Shown: positions 18,050 to 27,224 of the stretch, piece after piece
Layout: every line of letters starts with the position of its first letter
Position numbering within the stretch: position 1 is the first letter of the stretch
NCBI GenBank assembly: GCA_015065965.1
Contig: SVPH01000017.1
Location: 1-56,806 of the forward strand
DNA length: 56,806 nucleotides
Reading direction: 5' to 3'
From: Oscillospiraceae bacterium
GTDB taxonomy: Bacteria; Bacillota; Clostridia; Oscillospirales; Acutalibacteraceae
Program-made: the position numbers and the translations under genes
The notes under the pieces: model-generated
Told to the model about the DNA's origin: nothing
Database searches by the model: none
The model's input: the letters and a program-made list of their open reading frames with translations, nothing else

Positions 18050-18538
18050 ATGAGAATTTTTATCGTTTGCCTTATCGCTTGGTTTATTGCTCAGGTAATA
18101 AAAGTTATCATAAATACAGTTAAATATATAATCGACAAAAAGAAAGGCAGAAAAGCAAAAAAAGTTACGCTTGAAACACTTTTCAAACTCGGCGGAATGC
18201 CAAGTTCACACACTGCAACGGTTATTTCATTGGCTGCTTGTGTAGGTCTTCACAGCGGATTCCATTCAGATGTTTTTGCGGTAAGCGGTGTATTTGCATT
18301 TATCACAATGTTTGATGCACTCAAAGTAAGGCTGCCCATCAGCAGACTTACAGATGCATTTAACAGAATTCAGGCAAAAGTTTGCAATGACGATGCAAAA
18401 GATGTTAAAAAAGTTGAGGGTCACACAATTCCCGAAATTATCGGCGGAATCGTTGTTGGTATTTCTGTTGCCCTCTTCATGGTTAAAGTTGTAGGAATAT
18501 ACGACATTGAAATACCCTTTATTGATTGGCTTCCCTGA
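18050..18538 (+). CDS. DUF212 divergent PAP2-family membrane protein
   Basis: The 162-residue protein has an N-terminal membrane helix and three or four more, with the DUF212 signature LGGMPSSHTATV and a later EGHTIPEIIGGIVVG. The SSHTA and GHT motifs resemble the PAP2 phosphatase active site, but the function of DUF212 (YuiD-like) is not established. Length matches the family. The ribosome site is AAGGAG. The stop overlaps the ATG of the PPTase gene (TGATG), so the two are translationally coupled. Confidence 0.88.
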   Translation: MRIFIVCLIAWFIAQVIKVIINTVKYIIDKKKGRKAKKVTLETLFKLGGMPSSHTATVISLAACVGLHSGFHSDVFAVSGVFAFITMFDALKVRLPISRLTDAFNRIQAKVCNDDAKDVKKVEGHTIPEIIGGIVVGISVALFMVKVVGIYDIEIPFIDWLP

Positions 18539-19137
18539 TGAAAATTTATCATTACAACTTAACTGACACCGATGATAGTCTGTTAAAAGAATGGTTTGCG
18601 CAGATGAGCAGCGAAAAGAAACAATCGGTTTCAAAAATGAAGGTTGAAAGCAAGAAAAACCTTCGTATCGCTGCCGATGCACTTTGCCGCAACGCACTTG
18701 CTGATTTCTGCAGCATATCCCCTGCCGAAATAACTTTTGAATATTCTGCTCACGGCAAGCCATACGCAAAAGGTTTACCTGCTCATTTCAGTGTAAGCCA
18801 CAGCGGAGATATTGCTGTATGTGCTGTATCCCATAGCGAAATCGGAATTGACATTGAAAAAATTCGTTCGGTCAATCCAAGAGCATCGGAAAAATTCGCA
18901 ACTGAAAACGAACGAGAATACATCCGGAACAGCGAAACCGGTTTTTTTGAAATATGGACTTTAAAAGAAGCATATTTTAAATGTATCGGAACAGGGCTTG
19001 GCACTGATATCAAAGATGTTTCATTTGATATAAACGGAAAAGATATCACATGCTCAGAAAGCGGATATAAATTGTCATTTATTGAAATCGACAAAAACTA
19101 CATATGCTCAGTATGCAAAAAAACGGCTCAGGACTGA
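18538..19137 (+). CDS. Sfp-type 4'-phosphopantetheinyl transferase
   Basis: The 199-residue protein starts at the ATG overlapping the upstream stop; a longer frame has no ribosome site. It shows the Sfp motifs in order: GKPYAKG with FSVSHSGD (~residues 75-92), GIDIEKIR with the Mg-binding acidic residues, and WTLKEAYFKCIGTGL. These enzymes move phosphopantetheine from CoA to a serine of acyl or peptidyl carrier proteins. The target is unknown; no carrier protein or synthase is in the window. It is a little shorter than Sfp itself (224). The terminator stem overlaps its last codons. Confidence 0.92.
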   Translation: MKIYHYNLTDTDDSLLKEWFAQMSSEKKQSVSKMKVESKKNLRIAADALCRNALADFCSISPAEITFEYSAHGKPYAKGLPAHFSVSHSGDIAVCAVSHSEIGIDIEKIRSVNPRASEKFATENEREYIRNSETGFFEIWTLKEAYFKCIGTGLGTDIKDVSFDINGKDITCSESGYKLSFIEIDKNYICSVCKKTAQD

Positions 19138-19152
19138 GCCGTTAATTTTTTT
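19122..19152 (+). terminator. Terminator overlapping the end of the PPTase gene
   Basis: Ten-base arms AACGGCTCAG / CTGAGCCGTT, followed after two A by seven T. The stop codon TGA lies in the descending arm. Confidence 0.8.
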
Positions 19153-19201
19153 ATCATAATACTGTTTAAAAAATTTATTTAAAAGGTTAAATAATTGTTA
19201 A

Positions 19202-19222
19202 GGGCTGCCGAAAAAGCAGCCC
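19202..19222 (-). terminator. Terminator of the DAHP synthase-fucosidase operon
   Basis: Seven-base arms GGGCTGC / GCAGCCC with a loop of seven, just after the fucosidase stop on the minus strand. The following T-run is weak. Confidence 0.6.
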
Positions 19223-19230
19223 ATTAAAAT

Positions 19231-20514
19231 TTATTTTGAAAGTTTTATTGTATACAGCCAATTGCAGTCTACCGTATCGGGATTGATTGCAGGGAACACG
19301 ATTTCTGCCTTGCCGCTGTTATCTTTAATTTCCAACACTGCATCACTGCCGAGAAGACTTGCCTTGAGCGCAGGGTCATAATCAACGAGTTCAAGAACCT
19401 GTGAACCGAACGGAAAACGGTTCATAATTGCATAAACATCGTTGCCCTTCTTTGTGTAGTACACACCCTCTTGCAAACTCTTCGAATATATGCGTGTACC
19501 GTAAATAGCCTCACCGTTAACACGCAGCCAATCGCCCATCTGGAGAAGTCTTTCCTCCATTATAACAGGGATTGTTCCGTCTGCGGCAGGGCCGATATTG
19601 AGCAGGAAGTTACCGCCCTTTGAAACAAGGTCACAAAGCATTTCGATAAGTTCTTTTGCGCTCAGATAATCTGTAAGTTCTTCGTTACGGTTGAAACCGA
19701 AAGATCTGCCGATACCTCTGCATTCCTCAAAGGGTCTGTCAAGTTCAACATCTTCGATTTTTCTGCCTTCTTCAATATAACCGTATTCGGTTGTGAAATT
19801 GCCGCCGAGACGGCCTCTTGTTTCTTTACCCCAGCGGTCATTGGGAACAATTATATCCTTAACACTTGATTCATTATAGAGCCACTGCAGAAATTCTGTT
19901 GAATGCCATATATTTGAGGGGTGTTCCCATTCACCGTCTGTAAAAAGAGTATTTGGCTGATACTTTTCAACAAGTTCCTTAAGCATGGGTATAAGATGCT
20001 CAAGTGCATACTGTTCGGGATTTTTAAGATATGTGGGGTGGAACCATTCATAAACGGAATGATATACGCCAAAACGCACATCCGTGCCTACAAGAGCATC
20101 TTTAAGTTCCTGAAGAAAATCGCGGTGAGGACCAACATCAACGCTGTTCCAGTTCCATGCATAATCTGACTTATAAAGGCAGTAGCCGTCATGATGTTTT
20201 GAAACTATATTTATATATTTTGCGCCGCTCTTTTGGAAAAGATCTGCCCATTTCTTTGCATCAAAAAGTTCTGCCTTAAAACCATTTACAAAATCCTCAT
20301 ACTTTGTTTTTTCACCGTAAACTCGGTTATGGAAAGCATGAGTTTCGCTTGATTTATCTTCAAGTTGCCTCATATACCACTCGGCATAGTCTCCCTTTTT
20401 GGTATATGCAGGCACAGAATAAAGTCCCCAATGAATGAAAATACCGAATTTTGCATCGCTGAACCATTCGGGAACGGGGCGTTTATTAAGGGATTCCCAG
20501 TTGTTTTCGTACAT
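19231..20514 (-). CDS. GH29 alpha-L-fucosidase, cytosolic
   Basis: The 427-residue protein starts at an ATG after a GGAG site; a 50-residue in-frame extension overlaps the DAHP synthase gene and is not credible. GH29 motifs are clear: FGIFIHWGLYSVPAY, EWYMRQ, YINIVSKHHDGYCLYKS, and nucleophile Asp193 in LFTDGEW, then GGNFLLNIGPAADG. It removes terminal alpha-L-fucose from oligosaccharides. There is no signal peptide, so it acts on imported, probably host-derived, fucosides. Only 22 bases separate it from DAHP synthase on the same strand, and no promoter is visible between them, so the two appear to share a transcript. Confidence 0.93.
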   Translation of the reverse strand: MYENNWESLNKRPVPEWFSDAKFGIFIHWGLYSVPAYTKKGDYAEWYMRQLEDKSSETHAFHNRVYGEKTKYEDFVNGFKAELFDAKKWADLFQKSGAKYINIVSKHHDGYCLYKSDYAWNWNSVDVGPHRDFLQELKDALVGTDVRFGVYHSVYEWFHPTYLKNPEQYALEHLIPMLKELVEKYQPNTLFTDGEWEHPSNIWHSTEFLQWLYNESSVKDIIVPNDRWGKETRGRLGGNFTTEYGYIEEGRKIEDVELDRPFEECRGIGRSFGFNRNEELTDYLSAKELIEMLCDLVSKGGNFLLNIGPAADGTIPVIMEERLLQMGDWLRVNGEAIYGTRIYSKSLQEGVYYTKKGNDVYAIMNRFPFGSQVLELVDYDPALKASLLGSDAVLEIKDNSGKAEIVFPAINPDTVDCNWLYTIKLSK

Positions 20515-20536
20515 CTTTATCACTCCGTTATGTTTA

Positions 20537-21565
20537 TCAAAGCAAATCTGCAAGGTCATAGATAAGTTTTTCGGTTTTCTCCCAACCAAGACACGGGTCT
20601 GTAATTGACTTGCCGTAGACACATTCGCCGATTTTCTGAGCACCGTCTTCAATATAACTCTCAATCATAAAGCCTTTAACAAGTTTCTTTACATCAGCAT
20701 CATGGCGGCAACTATGGAGAACTTCTTTGGCTATTCTCACCTGCTCAAGATATTTTTTGCCTGAGTTTGCGTGATTTGTATCTACAATAACGCCGGGGTT
20801 TTCAAGCCCGCTGTTTGCATAAATCTCTGCAAGGTGAACAAGGTCTTCGTAATGATAGTTAGGCATAGACTGACCGTGTTTATTGACATAACCTCTGAGA
20901 ATAGCATGAGCACAAGGATTGCCCTCCGAGTGAACTTCCCATCCTCTGTAAATAAAGGTATGCTTGTGCTGAGCGGCTGTGATTGAATTCATCATAACCG
21001 AAATATCACCGCTTGTAGGGTTTTTCATGCCTACAGGGATGTCTATACCGCTTGAAACAAGTCTGTGCTGCTGATTCTCAACCGAGCGTGCTCCGATAGC
21101 AACATAAGCAAGAATATCGCTGAGATATCTGTAGTTTTCAGGATAGAGCATTTCATCTGCACAGGAAAAGCCGGTTTCTCTGAGCGCTCTCATATGAAGT
21201 TGCCTGATTGCAACAATACCCTTGTACATATCGGGCTTTTCATTGGGATTAGGCTGATGAAGCATACCTTTGTATCCGTCACCCGTTGTTCTGGGCTTGT
21301 TTGTATAAATACGGGGAATAATAAGAATTTTATCGCTGACTTTATCCTGAACTGTACGCAGGCGTGAAATATAATCAATAACACTATCCTCATTATCTGC
21401 AGAGCAAGGGCCGATAACAAGAGCAAGTCTGTCATCCTTGCCTGTAAATATATCCTTGATTTCAATTGCTCTTTTTGTAACAACCGTTTCAAGGTCATAA
21501 GTAAGCGGATACTGCTCCTTAACTTCCTGAGGAATAGGGAGTTTTCTTTCAAAAACCATACTCAT
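20537..21565 (-). CDS. aroF: 3-deoxy-7-phosphoheptulonate (DAHP) synthase, type I-alpha
   Basis: The 342-residue protein has the type I-alpha features: LVIGPCSADNED with the metal-binding Cys, KPRTTGDGYKG, GARSVENQQHR, GMKNPTSGD, HANSGKKY, and GFMIESYIEDGAQ. It condenses phosphoenolpyruvate with erythrose 4-phosphate, the first step to aromatic amino acids, in the cytosol. Length matches the E. coli isozymes (about 350). AAGAAG is correctly spaced for ATG 21565, not for the earlier GTG at 21574. A good promoter lies at 21601-21629. No other shikimate gene is near; its partner in the operon is a fucosidase, which is odd. Confidence 0.95.
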   Translation of the reverse strand: MSMVFERKLPIPQEVKEQYPLTYDLETVVTKRAIEIKDIFTGKDDRLALVIGPCSADNEDSVIDYISRLRTVQDKVSDKILIIPRIYTNKPRTTGDGYKGMLHQPNPNEKPDMYKGIVAIRQLHMRALRETGFSCADEMLYPENYRYLSDILAYVAIGARSVENQQHRLVSSGIDIPVGMKNPTSGDISVMMNSITAAQHKHTFIYRGWEVHSEGNPCAHAILRGYVNKHGQSMPNYHYEDLVHLAEIYANSGLENPGVIVDTNHANSGKKYLEQVRIAKEVLHSCRHDADVKKLVKGFMIESYIEDGAQKIGECVYGKSITDPCLGWEKTEKLIYDLADLL

Positions 21566-21600
21566 TTTAAACACTTCTTTGCTATATAAATTTGAATAAT

Positions 21601-21629
21601 ATTATATATAATTAAATTTGAAAATGCAA
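21601..21629 (-). promoter_or_regulatory. Promoter of the DAHP synthase gene
   Basis: Minus strand: TTGCAT (21629-21624), 17-base AT-rich spacer, TATAAT (21606-21601). No T-box or trp-type leader was recognised. Confidence 0.6.
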
Positions 21630-21690
21630 TATCAAATATTCAAAAACTTGCAATATTATTCAATAAAATCATTTGTCCGGGCACATAAAA

Positions 21691-21716
21691 AACGGCGGAA
21701 GCATTGCTCCGCCGTT
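21691..21716 (-). terminator. Terminator of the LRR protein gene
   Basis: Arms AACGGCGGA / TCCGCCGTT around an AGC-ATT-GCT inner stem, followed on the minus strand by TTTTTT. Confidence 0.8.
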
Positions 21717-21734
21717 CATTTCAATTATAAGACT

Positions 21735-22955
21735 TTATTCTGCTGTTCTTTCCGAACCGTAAACCACATCAATGCTCTTTTTGAAAAGCATAAAATCATA
21801 CTGCGGTCTCCAACTGTTGCCGGTTTCAACGCTGTCAAACTCTTCTTCCGAAGCAGCAACATGTATTTTGCTGACGCCTTTGAGTACATCTCCGTCTTTA
21901 TATACGGTATCCCAGAATGCATGGTGACCTATATATGTAACGCTTTTGGGGATATAAACATAAGTCATCGCCTGATTATAACTGAAAGCATCCGAGCCGA
22001 TATACTCAAGTCCTTCAGGAAGGGAACAATAAACTTCACCGAGAGCATCCTCGGAGGTAAAATGTGTATCGGTAATCTCAGCCTCTGTTTTGTAACTGTA
22101 CACATTCTCAAGCAGCGGAATCTCAAAGAAGCCGAGCGTTTGAATGGTTTTCAGTCCCTCGGGAAGATACACATTTTTCATGTTGGCATAGTTAAAGCAA
22201 AGTTGACCGATAGTTTTAACCGATGACGGAACAACATATGTCAGAACATCTTTGACATACTGCTCATAATTCGCATCCTCTGCAACAGGCTCTATTCTGT
22301 AACCGTTTTCATCATATTTTGCATATCCGTATTTTTCGGCAAGATATGTATCATGGTCACAGGGGCGGCAGATTATTTCGGTTTTATCTTTGCTGTAAAG
22401 AACACCGTCAACATCGCAATAATTGGGGTTGTTTTCATCAACTTCAATCTGCTGCAAAGCCCAGCAAGAATAAAACGCCTTGGGGTCGACGAATTCAACC
22501 TGAGGGCCGATATTAATTACCTTAACTTTTTCATCGCAGTTGAGTGCATATGCGCCGACTGAAGAGATAATCTTTGTTTCGTCCTTTACAATCTTGAAGT
22601 TTGTATCGACATCGGGATTATCACGGTCATACTCAACGCTCGAAACAAAATCAATATCAAGAGTTGTTATATATCCCGTGTTGCTGAATTTTGAAAGGAC
22701 AAATCCTGACTCATTCTGTTCATATTCAAAAGTATCCTTTTGAACGGTTCTCACGCTGAAATAACATGAAATTGAAACGGCTACAATAATAACCAACGCA
22801 AATATAACCTTTTTAAGCCCGTAATGCTTATAGGGTTTGTTAATATGAGGCGCTGCAAGACCTTCTACCTTATAAGTCCATATTTCGTCTTCGGGGATGT
22901 CGAGATGAATGGGTTCTTCGATTTGATTTTTCATCTTTTTTTCTTTTTTACTCAT
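21735..22955 (-). CDS. Membrane-anchored BspA-type leucine-rich repeat protein
   Basis: The 406-residue protein has a ~45-residue cytosolic N-terminus, a single membrane segment (KKVIFALVIIVAVSISCYFSV) and an extracellular part with LRR_5 (BspA-like) repeats such as VPSSVKTIGQLCFNYANMKNVYLPEGLKTI (abridged as VPSSVKTIG, VYLPEGLKTI, LPEGLEYIGSDAFSYN, IPKSVTYIGHHAFW). Such repeats usually bind proteins or glycans at the cell surface. It follows the permease gene after 11 bases and shares its transcript, so it might help capture the cargo of that permease. It ends at its own terminator. Confidence 0.8.
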   Translation of the reverse strand: MSKKEKKMKNQIEEPIHLDIPEDEIWTYKVEGLAAPHINKPYKHYGLKKVIFALVIIVAVSISCYFSVRTVQKDTFEYEQNESGFVLSKFSNTGYITTLDIDFVSSVEYDRDNPDVDTNFKIVKDETKIISSVGAYALNCDEKVKVINIGPQVEFVDPKAFYSCWALQQIEVDENNPNYCDVDGVLYSKDKTEIICRPCDHDTYLAEKYGYAKYDENGYRIEPVAEDANYEQYVKDVLTYVVPSSVKTIGQLCFNYANMKNVYLPEGLKTIQTLGFFEIPLLENVYSYKTEAEITDTHFTSEDALGEVYCSLPEGLEYIGSDAFSYNQAMTYVYIPKSVTYIGHHAFWDTVYKDGDVLKGVSKIHVAASEEEFDSVETGNSWRPQYDFMLFKKSIDVVYGSERTAE

Positions 22956-22966
22956 ATTATCACCCC

Positions 22967-24721
22967 TTATCCTAAATATCCGCCGGAAACAGTTGTGCCT
23001 TCTTCTTCGGCTTTCTTTTCGGTAACTTCCGCACGGCGTTTGAGAACTTCCATAACCATATTTTGCTTTTTGCTGTCATAATCCCAGAACAGGTATGGAA
23101 TAGTCATAAGGAAGAAACCGATAACATCAACTATCAGAGGAATAACAATTATATTTCTTCTTGAATCGTCAACAAACAGAACGTCCCAGTTGCTGTTGAA
23201 GCCGTATTTAAGAAGCATAAGCGGAATGATAAGACCTACAAATGAAGTAATCGGGCCTGTAAACCAACCGAAAACTCCGGCAAAACTTTCAAGGCGTTCG
23301 CCGGAAAGATACATCTGATAGTCACCTATACGAACGTTCATATCGTGACCTGCAGTTGTAGGAACGGTTTTTGTCATTTCCATGAAGAACAGGACAACAA
23401 CGCAAATTGTACCGCAAAGAGTGAGATTATCTCCGCAGAACCACATTGCTGCCGCGATCAGTGCATTACCGATTGCTCTTGTAAGTTGATAGAAAACCAT
23501 AATCTGCTTATACGAAAACCTCTTAAGGAAATAAGGCGAGAGGAAATCGGGCGGCGTACCGGCAAAGGAAATCAGCATAACAATAAGGCTGTAAGGTAAG
23601 CCGCTTAAGCGGAATGTATAGAAATAAAGAATCGTTACAAACGGCAGCATACCGTTGCCGAGCGAGTCAATAAGGCCTACAATGGTGTTAATGAGCAGGT
23701 ACTTATTATGAAGAACGCCAAACATACCGTCCCAGAATTTGATCTGAACTTTCTTTTCAACAGGCGGCTGAGGAATTCTTTCTTTAATTCTTCCGGCAAA
23801 AATCATTGTGAACGCGGCAAGAACACAAAATGTTATAGGGATAACATATCTGTAAACATTGATATCTGCCCATTCGTATCTGAGCATACCAATGGCAGCA
23901 GGCATAATTATGCCCACAATTGTGTTGAAAAAGTGAGAAATTTTAACAGGATAACTTCTGACATATATTCTTTCCTGCAGATTGGGGCTGATGCTCTTGG
24001 TACAGGTTTCAAGGTTATTGGCAAAACCGAATACGTTATATGTTGCAAAAAGAAGATTTGCAACCCATACTCTTGTTGCAACATCGGGGATATTATAAAC
24101 CGGCAGCCAACCTATAAGAATTACCATTATGCATTTGGGCACAACATCGCAATAGAGTGAATATTTATATCTGCCGAATTTCGGAAGTAACTTTTTACGC
24201 CAGAAGATATTTCGTGCGCCGACCCAGCCCGTATAAAGGAAATGCGTGCCGAACGTTTTAAAGCAGGCAGTGGCATTCATACCCTCAAGCCCGTTCAGAT
24301 ATGTAATAAACGCACTTGTCTGATTAAACAAAAGTGAATAATCAAACAGGATAGTAGATATGCCGAACAACATCATTGCAACGTAAACGCCATAGAATTT
24401 TCTCTCTGTCTTTTTGGGAAGAAAACCGAGGTTATCGCACACAAACCACCACATAAGTGCCGAAATATAACCGAGAGGCATATTCAGAATGCCGATAACC
24501 GAAAATGTGAGGTAGGGTAACTTGTAGTGGTGCATGATAAGATAACAGGATGAGAAAAATCCTATATATTCAAGCACCTTTGAGCCTGCGTAGTTGCTGC
24601 CTACGGCAAAAACAACATCCTTATACTCCTTATAAGGCACATACTTGCCCTCTGCGGGAGTATTCCAGTGAGTTTTAATCTCCGTGAACAGCGATTTAAC
24701 TTTGCCGAGTAAACCGCTCAT
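22967..24721 (-). CDS. MFS/GPH-like permease, unknown cargo
   Basis: The 584-residue polytopic protein has about twelve predicted membrane segments, a long central loop (around IPQPPVEKKVQ) and a charged cytosolic tail. It is longer than classical GPH symporters and its signatures are diverged, so only a major-facilitator-type carrier is claimed. It is the first gene of a two-gene operon with the LRR surface protein, from a TTGACT/TATTAT promoter. The alpha-L-rhamnosidase gene lies just upstream on the same strand with its own promoter, so a rhamnoside or related glycoside is a possible cargo. Confidence 0.7.
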   Translation of the reverse strand: MSGLLGKVKSLFTEIKTHWNTPAEGKYVPYKEYKDVVFAVGSNYAGSKVLEYIGFFSSCYLIMHHYKLPYLTFSVIGILNMPLGYISALMWWFVCDNLGFLPKKTERKFYGVYVAMMLFGISTILFDYSLLFNQTSAFITYLNGLEGMNATACFKTFGTHFLYTGWVGARNIFWRKKLLPKFGRYKYSLYCDVVPKCIMVILIGWLPVYNIPDVATRVWVANLLFATYNVFGFANNLETCTKSISPNLQERIYVRSYPVKISHFFNTIVGIIMPAAIGMLRYEWADINVYRYVIPITFCVLAAFTMIFAGRIKERIPQPPVEKKVQIKFWDGMFGVLHNKYLLINTIVGLIDSLGNGMLPFVTILYFYTFRLSGLPYSLIVMLISFAGTPPDFLSPYFLKRFSYKQIMVFYQLTRAIGNALIAAAMWFCGDNLTLCGTICVVVLFFMEMTKTVPTTAGHDMNVRIGDYQMYLSGERLESFAGVFGWFTGPITSFVGLIIPLMLLKYGFNSNWDVLFVDDSRRNIIVIPLIVDVIGFFLMTIPYLFWDYDSKKQNMVMEVLKRRAEVTEKKAEEEGTTVSGGYLG

Positions 24722-24750
24722 AAAAAAACTCCTTATTTTTATTTAGTTTA

Positions 24751-24780
24751 ATAATACCATACCAAAGCAATTAAAGTCAA
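24751..24780 (-). promoter_or_regulatory. Promoter of the permease-LRR operon
   Basis: Minus strand: TTGACT (24780-24775), 18-base spacer, TATTAT (24756-24751). Confidence 0.55.
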
Positions 24781-24821
24781 ATAAAAGATAACTGTTTTAG
24801 AAATCAAAATCATATCAACTT

Positions 24822-27002
24822 TTACAGCGCATACTCAAAATGATTATTACCTGTATTGAGTTTATATGTTTTACCGCCGAAAACAAACTCGGCACACTGA
24901 TTTTCAGGAACAGCAATATCAAATACAATTGACCTGTCAGATTTTGCATAAGATAGCGAGACTATGCCTGATTTAAATGTTCTGTGACCTTCAAGTTTAT
25001 TTATACCGTCAACAATCAAGGGTGAAATAACAATGTTTTCATAACCGGCGCTGCCGTTCTTTGCACGGATACCGAGAAGGTAATCATAAAGATAAGCCGT
25101 TACCGCACCGAACATAGGGTGGTTATGCGAACGGTCACGCAAAGAACCCGGCCAATATTCCCAAAAAGTTGTTGCTCCGAGGCGTCGCATTTCCGCAAAA
25201 GAATGACGGCTCCGCGATAAAAGCAGATCAAAGGCAAGTTGACCGTTACCATGCTCAAACAGAACTTGTGTCAGAATATCAGTGCCAAAAATTCCGGTGT
25301 CATAACCTTTAAGTTTACCGTAACACTCAACCAAATTGGCATAAGTTCTTTCATCACCCAAGCCAATATCAACCGCAAATGCATTTGCACCTTGCTGTCC
25401 GCCGAGAAAATTGCCGTCCCACTTATTGAAGTAGGCCGCAGTAATCGCTTCTTTTTTGAGCCTGACTCGCTGCTCAAACACAGGAATATCATCGTCTTTT
25501 CCTATTATTTTTGCTATTTCAATACATCGGTTAAGCGCTTTGATGTAAAAATAATTATTAACAAACGGAGCAGGAAGAATTACCGAAATCGGTGTGCACC
25601 AATCGCCAAGGCACCATTCCCCTTCTTTATCGCTGACAACAAGATTTGCCGTCGAATGAGCCTCAAGGTAATCAAAGTAACGCATCATGTTAGGATAGCA
25701 CTCTTTGAGCACCAATGAATCGCCGTAATGCTTATAGAACTGATACGGCACTTCAACAATTGCGCTGCCCCAGCCTCCCGGACCTCCGCCGGAATGCACA
25801 TAAGGCGCTGTATACTGTATATGCCCCGTCAGTTTATCCTGACAATCGCATATATCTTTTATCCACTTACGGTAAAAACTCTCGGCATCAAGAATATTCA
25901 TTGCCGCATGGCAGACAAGTTGACCGTCACCTGTATATCCTCTGCGTTCAAGGTGAGGACAGTCCGACGGAATGCCTGCATGCATATTTGTAAGTTGTGT
26001 ATTAACATATGTATCGTGAATCCAGTTAAGAAGTTCGTTATCCGATTTAAATGAGGATATTACTTTAACATCGCTGTGAACAACCTCAACACATTCAGGC
26101 ACTGCATTGCCGTAAACAGCAAAATATCTGAACGCAAGCCAAGTAAACAGCGGTCTGACCGTTCTCTCACTGCCGTCACAGATAAACTCAACTTTCTGAT
26201 CTTGAACAAACTCCGGGTCAAGGTTGTTTTCAGAATCAATTTCCTCAGAAAAAATAACGCTAACCTTTTCGCCTGCTTTGCCCGAAAGTTTCATAACCGG
26301 ATAACCGCTGATATTCTTTCCGCAGTCATACACGGTAAAACCGTTGCCTTTCTTTATTTCGGTAACGCCGAGAACACCGCACACCCTGTCTGCAGGACAA
26401 TCGCTGAAAAGATAATCCGTTTCGGGCGGTTTTGCAGGCACAGCATATTCCCAACCGCTGTCATCAAACTCTGATAAAACGGCGTTGATGTTTTCAGAAA
26501 GGTAATTATGAAGTTCTCCCTCAGTGAAATTATAATCGCAAACAAAACTTGCACCTATTTTATCCGAAACAGATGAAACATAGTCAAAACCACCGTTTTC
26601 ATCCTCGCCGAATATGCGCCAGATTGCCTTTGCATCGCCGTATTTTTTCTGATCCTCGCAGGTATACCATCCGCCGCCGAAATGAATTGCAATAATGTTT
26701 TCGCCGTTCTTAACCATTGATGTTACATCATATTCAGGCACATATATGCGATGACCGCTTATTACTTCGCCGACAGGAAAATTCTCTCTTTCCTCAAAAT
26801 CAGTGCTGAGCGGTAAAAACAAATCATTGCCTACCCTTTTACCGTTGATATAACAGTGAAAAAATCCCAAGCCAAGAACTCTGAGCGTTGCTTTATTTAC
26901 ACTATTAAGATTAAATCTGCCTCTGACAACGAACAACTTATTTGTATCATAATTTTCAGCGCCAAGCCATTCTGCATGTGAAAACATTTCTTTTAGAGTC
27001 AT
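24822..27002 (-). CDS. GH78 alpha-L-rhamnosidase
   Basis: The 726-residue protein has the GH78 layout: an N-terminal beta-sandwich (GLGFFHCYINGKRVG, PLSTDF), a second sandwich domain (FTVYDCGKNISGYP), then the (alpha/alpha)6 barrel with DCPHLERRGYTGDGQ, where acidic catalytic residues lie, and GATTFWEYWPG, ending in a beta domain. It releases terminal alpha-L-rhamnose from plant or bacterial glycosides. No signal peptide is present, so it is cytosolic and works on imported rhamnosides. It is preceded by a TTGAAT/TATAAT promoter and has a GGAAGG-type ribosome site. The length is slightly short for the family (about 850-1000). Confidence 0.88.
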   Translation of the reverse strand: MTLKEMFSHAEWLGAENYDTNKLFVVRGRFNLNSVNKATLRVLGLGFFHCYINGKRVGNDLFLPLSTDFEERENFPVGEVISGHRIYVPEYDVTSMVKNGENIIAIHFGGGWYTCEDQKKYGDAKAIWRIFGEDENGGFDYVSSVSDKIGASFVCDYNFTEGELHNYLSENINAVLSEFDDSGWEYAVPAKPPETDYLFSDCPADRVCGVLGVTEIKKGNGFTVYDCGKNISGYPVMKLSGKAGEKVSVIFSEEIDSENNLDPEFVQDQKVEFICDGSERTVRPLFTWLAFRYFAVYGNAVPECVEVVHSDVKVISSFKSDNELLNWIHDTYVNTQLTNMHAGIPSDCPHLERRGYTGDGQLVCHAAMNILDAESFYRKWIKDICDCQDKLTGHIQYTAPYVHSGGGPGGWGSAIVEVPYQFYKHYGDSLVLKECYPNMMRYFDYLEAHSTANLVVSDKEGEWCLGDWCTPISVILPAPFVNNYFYIKALNRCIEIAKIIGKDDDIPVFEQRVRLKKEAITAAYFNKWDGNFLGGQQGANAFAVDIGLGDERTYANLVECYGKLKGYDTGIFGTDILTQVLFEHGNGQLAFDLLLSRSRHSFAEMRRLGATTFWEYWPGSLRDRSHNHPMFGAVTAYLYDYLLGIRAKNGSAGYENIVISPLIVDGINKLEGHRTFKSGIVSLSYAKSDRSIVFDIAVPENQCAEFVFGGKTYKLNTGNNHFEYAL

Positions 27003-27035
27003 AACTAACCTTCCTTTCGGTTATCTGTAATATTA

Positions 27036-27063
27036 ATTATATCATACAAACAGGATAATTCAA
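27036..27063 (-). promoter_or_regulatory. Promoter of the rhamnosidase gene
   Basis: Minus strand: TTGAAT (27063-27058), 16-base spacer, TATAAT (27041-27036). Confidence 0.6.
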
Positions 27064-27068
27064 TAAAA

Positions 27069-27091
27069 AAGCCGCCTTTTAAAAGACGGCT
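27069..27091 (-). terminator. Terminator downstream of the kinase-like gene
   Basis: Arms AGCCG(T)CTTTT / AAAAG(G)CGGCT on the minus strand are followed by six T. It lies about 130 bases after the kinase-like stop. Confidence 0.75.
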
Positions 27092-27135
27092 GCATTGTTT
27101 TTCCAATTGATGGCAACTTATTTCACCAAAAATAA

Positions 27136-27161
27136 ACTCCCAAACGCTGTTGCATTCAGGA
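27136..27161. repeat. Hairpin repeat, variant of the tRNA-operon terminator
   Basis: The 26 bases begin CTCCCAAACGCTGTTGCATT and end CAGGAG. They closely match the core of the terminator at 27949-27974 (ATCCTGAACGCTGTCGCATT then CAGGAT) in the same orientation. The kinase-like gene lies between the two copies. Confidence 0.55.
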
Positions 27162-27199
27162 GTCTCTGTGTTTACAACTTGTTTTTGTCAAAATTAAAA

Positions 27200-27224
27200 C
27201 AGTTCGACAAATTGGAATTTGTCG
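27200..27224 (-). repeat. Stop-codon palindrome, copy A
   Basis: It contains GACAAATTGGAATTTGTC (27206-27223), nine-base arms counting the outer C-G pair. Read in the direction of the kinase-like gene it begins directly after that gene's TAA. The 3' extension GAACTG is shared with copy D. Confidence 0.75.

Noticed and set aside
27200-27224. Classical integron attC site
   Set aside because: The palindrome lacks the R-Y-Y-Y-A-A-C and G-T-T-R-R-R-Y boxes at the usual spacing, and no tyrosine integrase of the IntI type is present.
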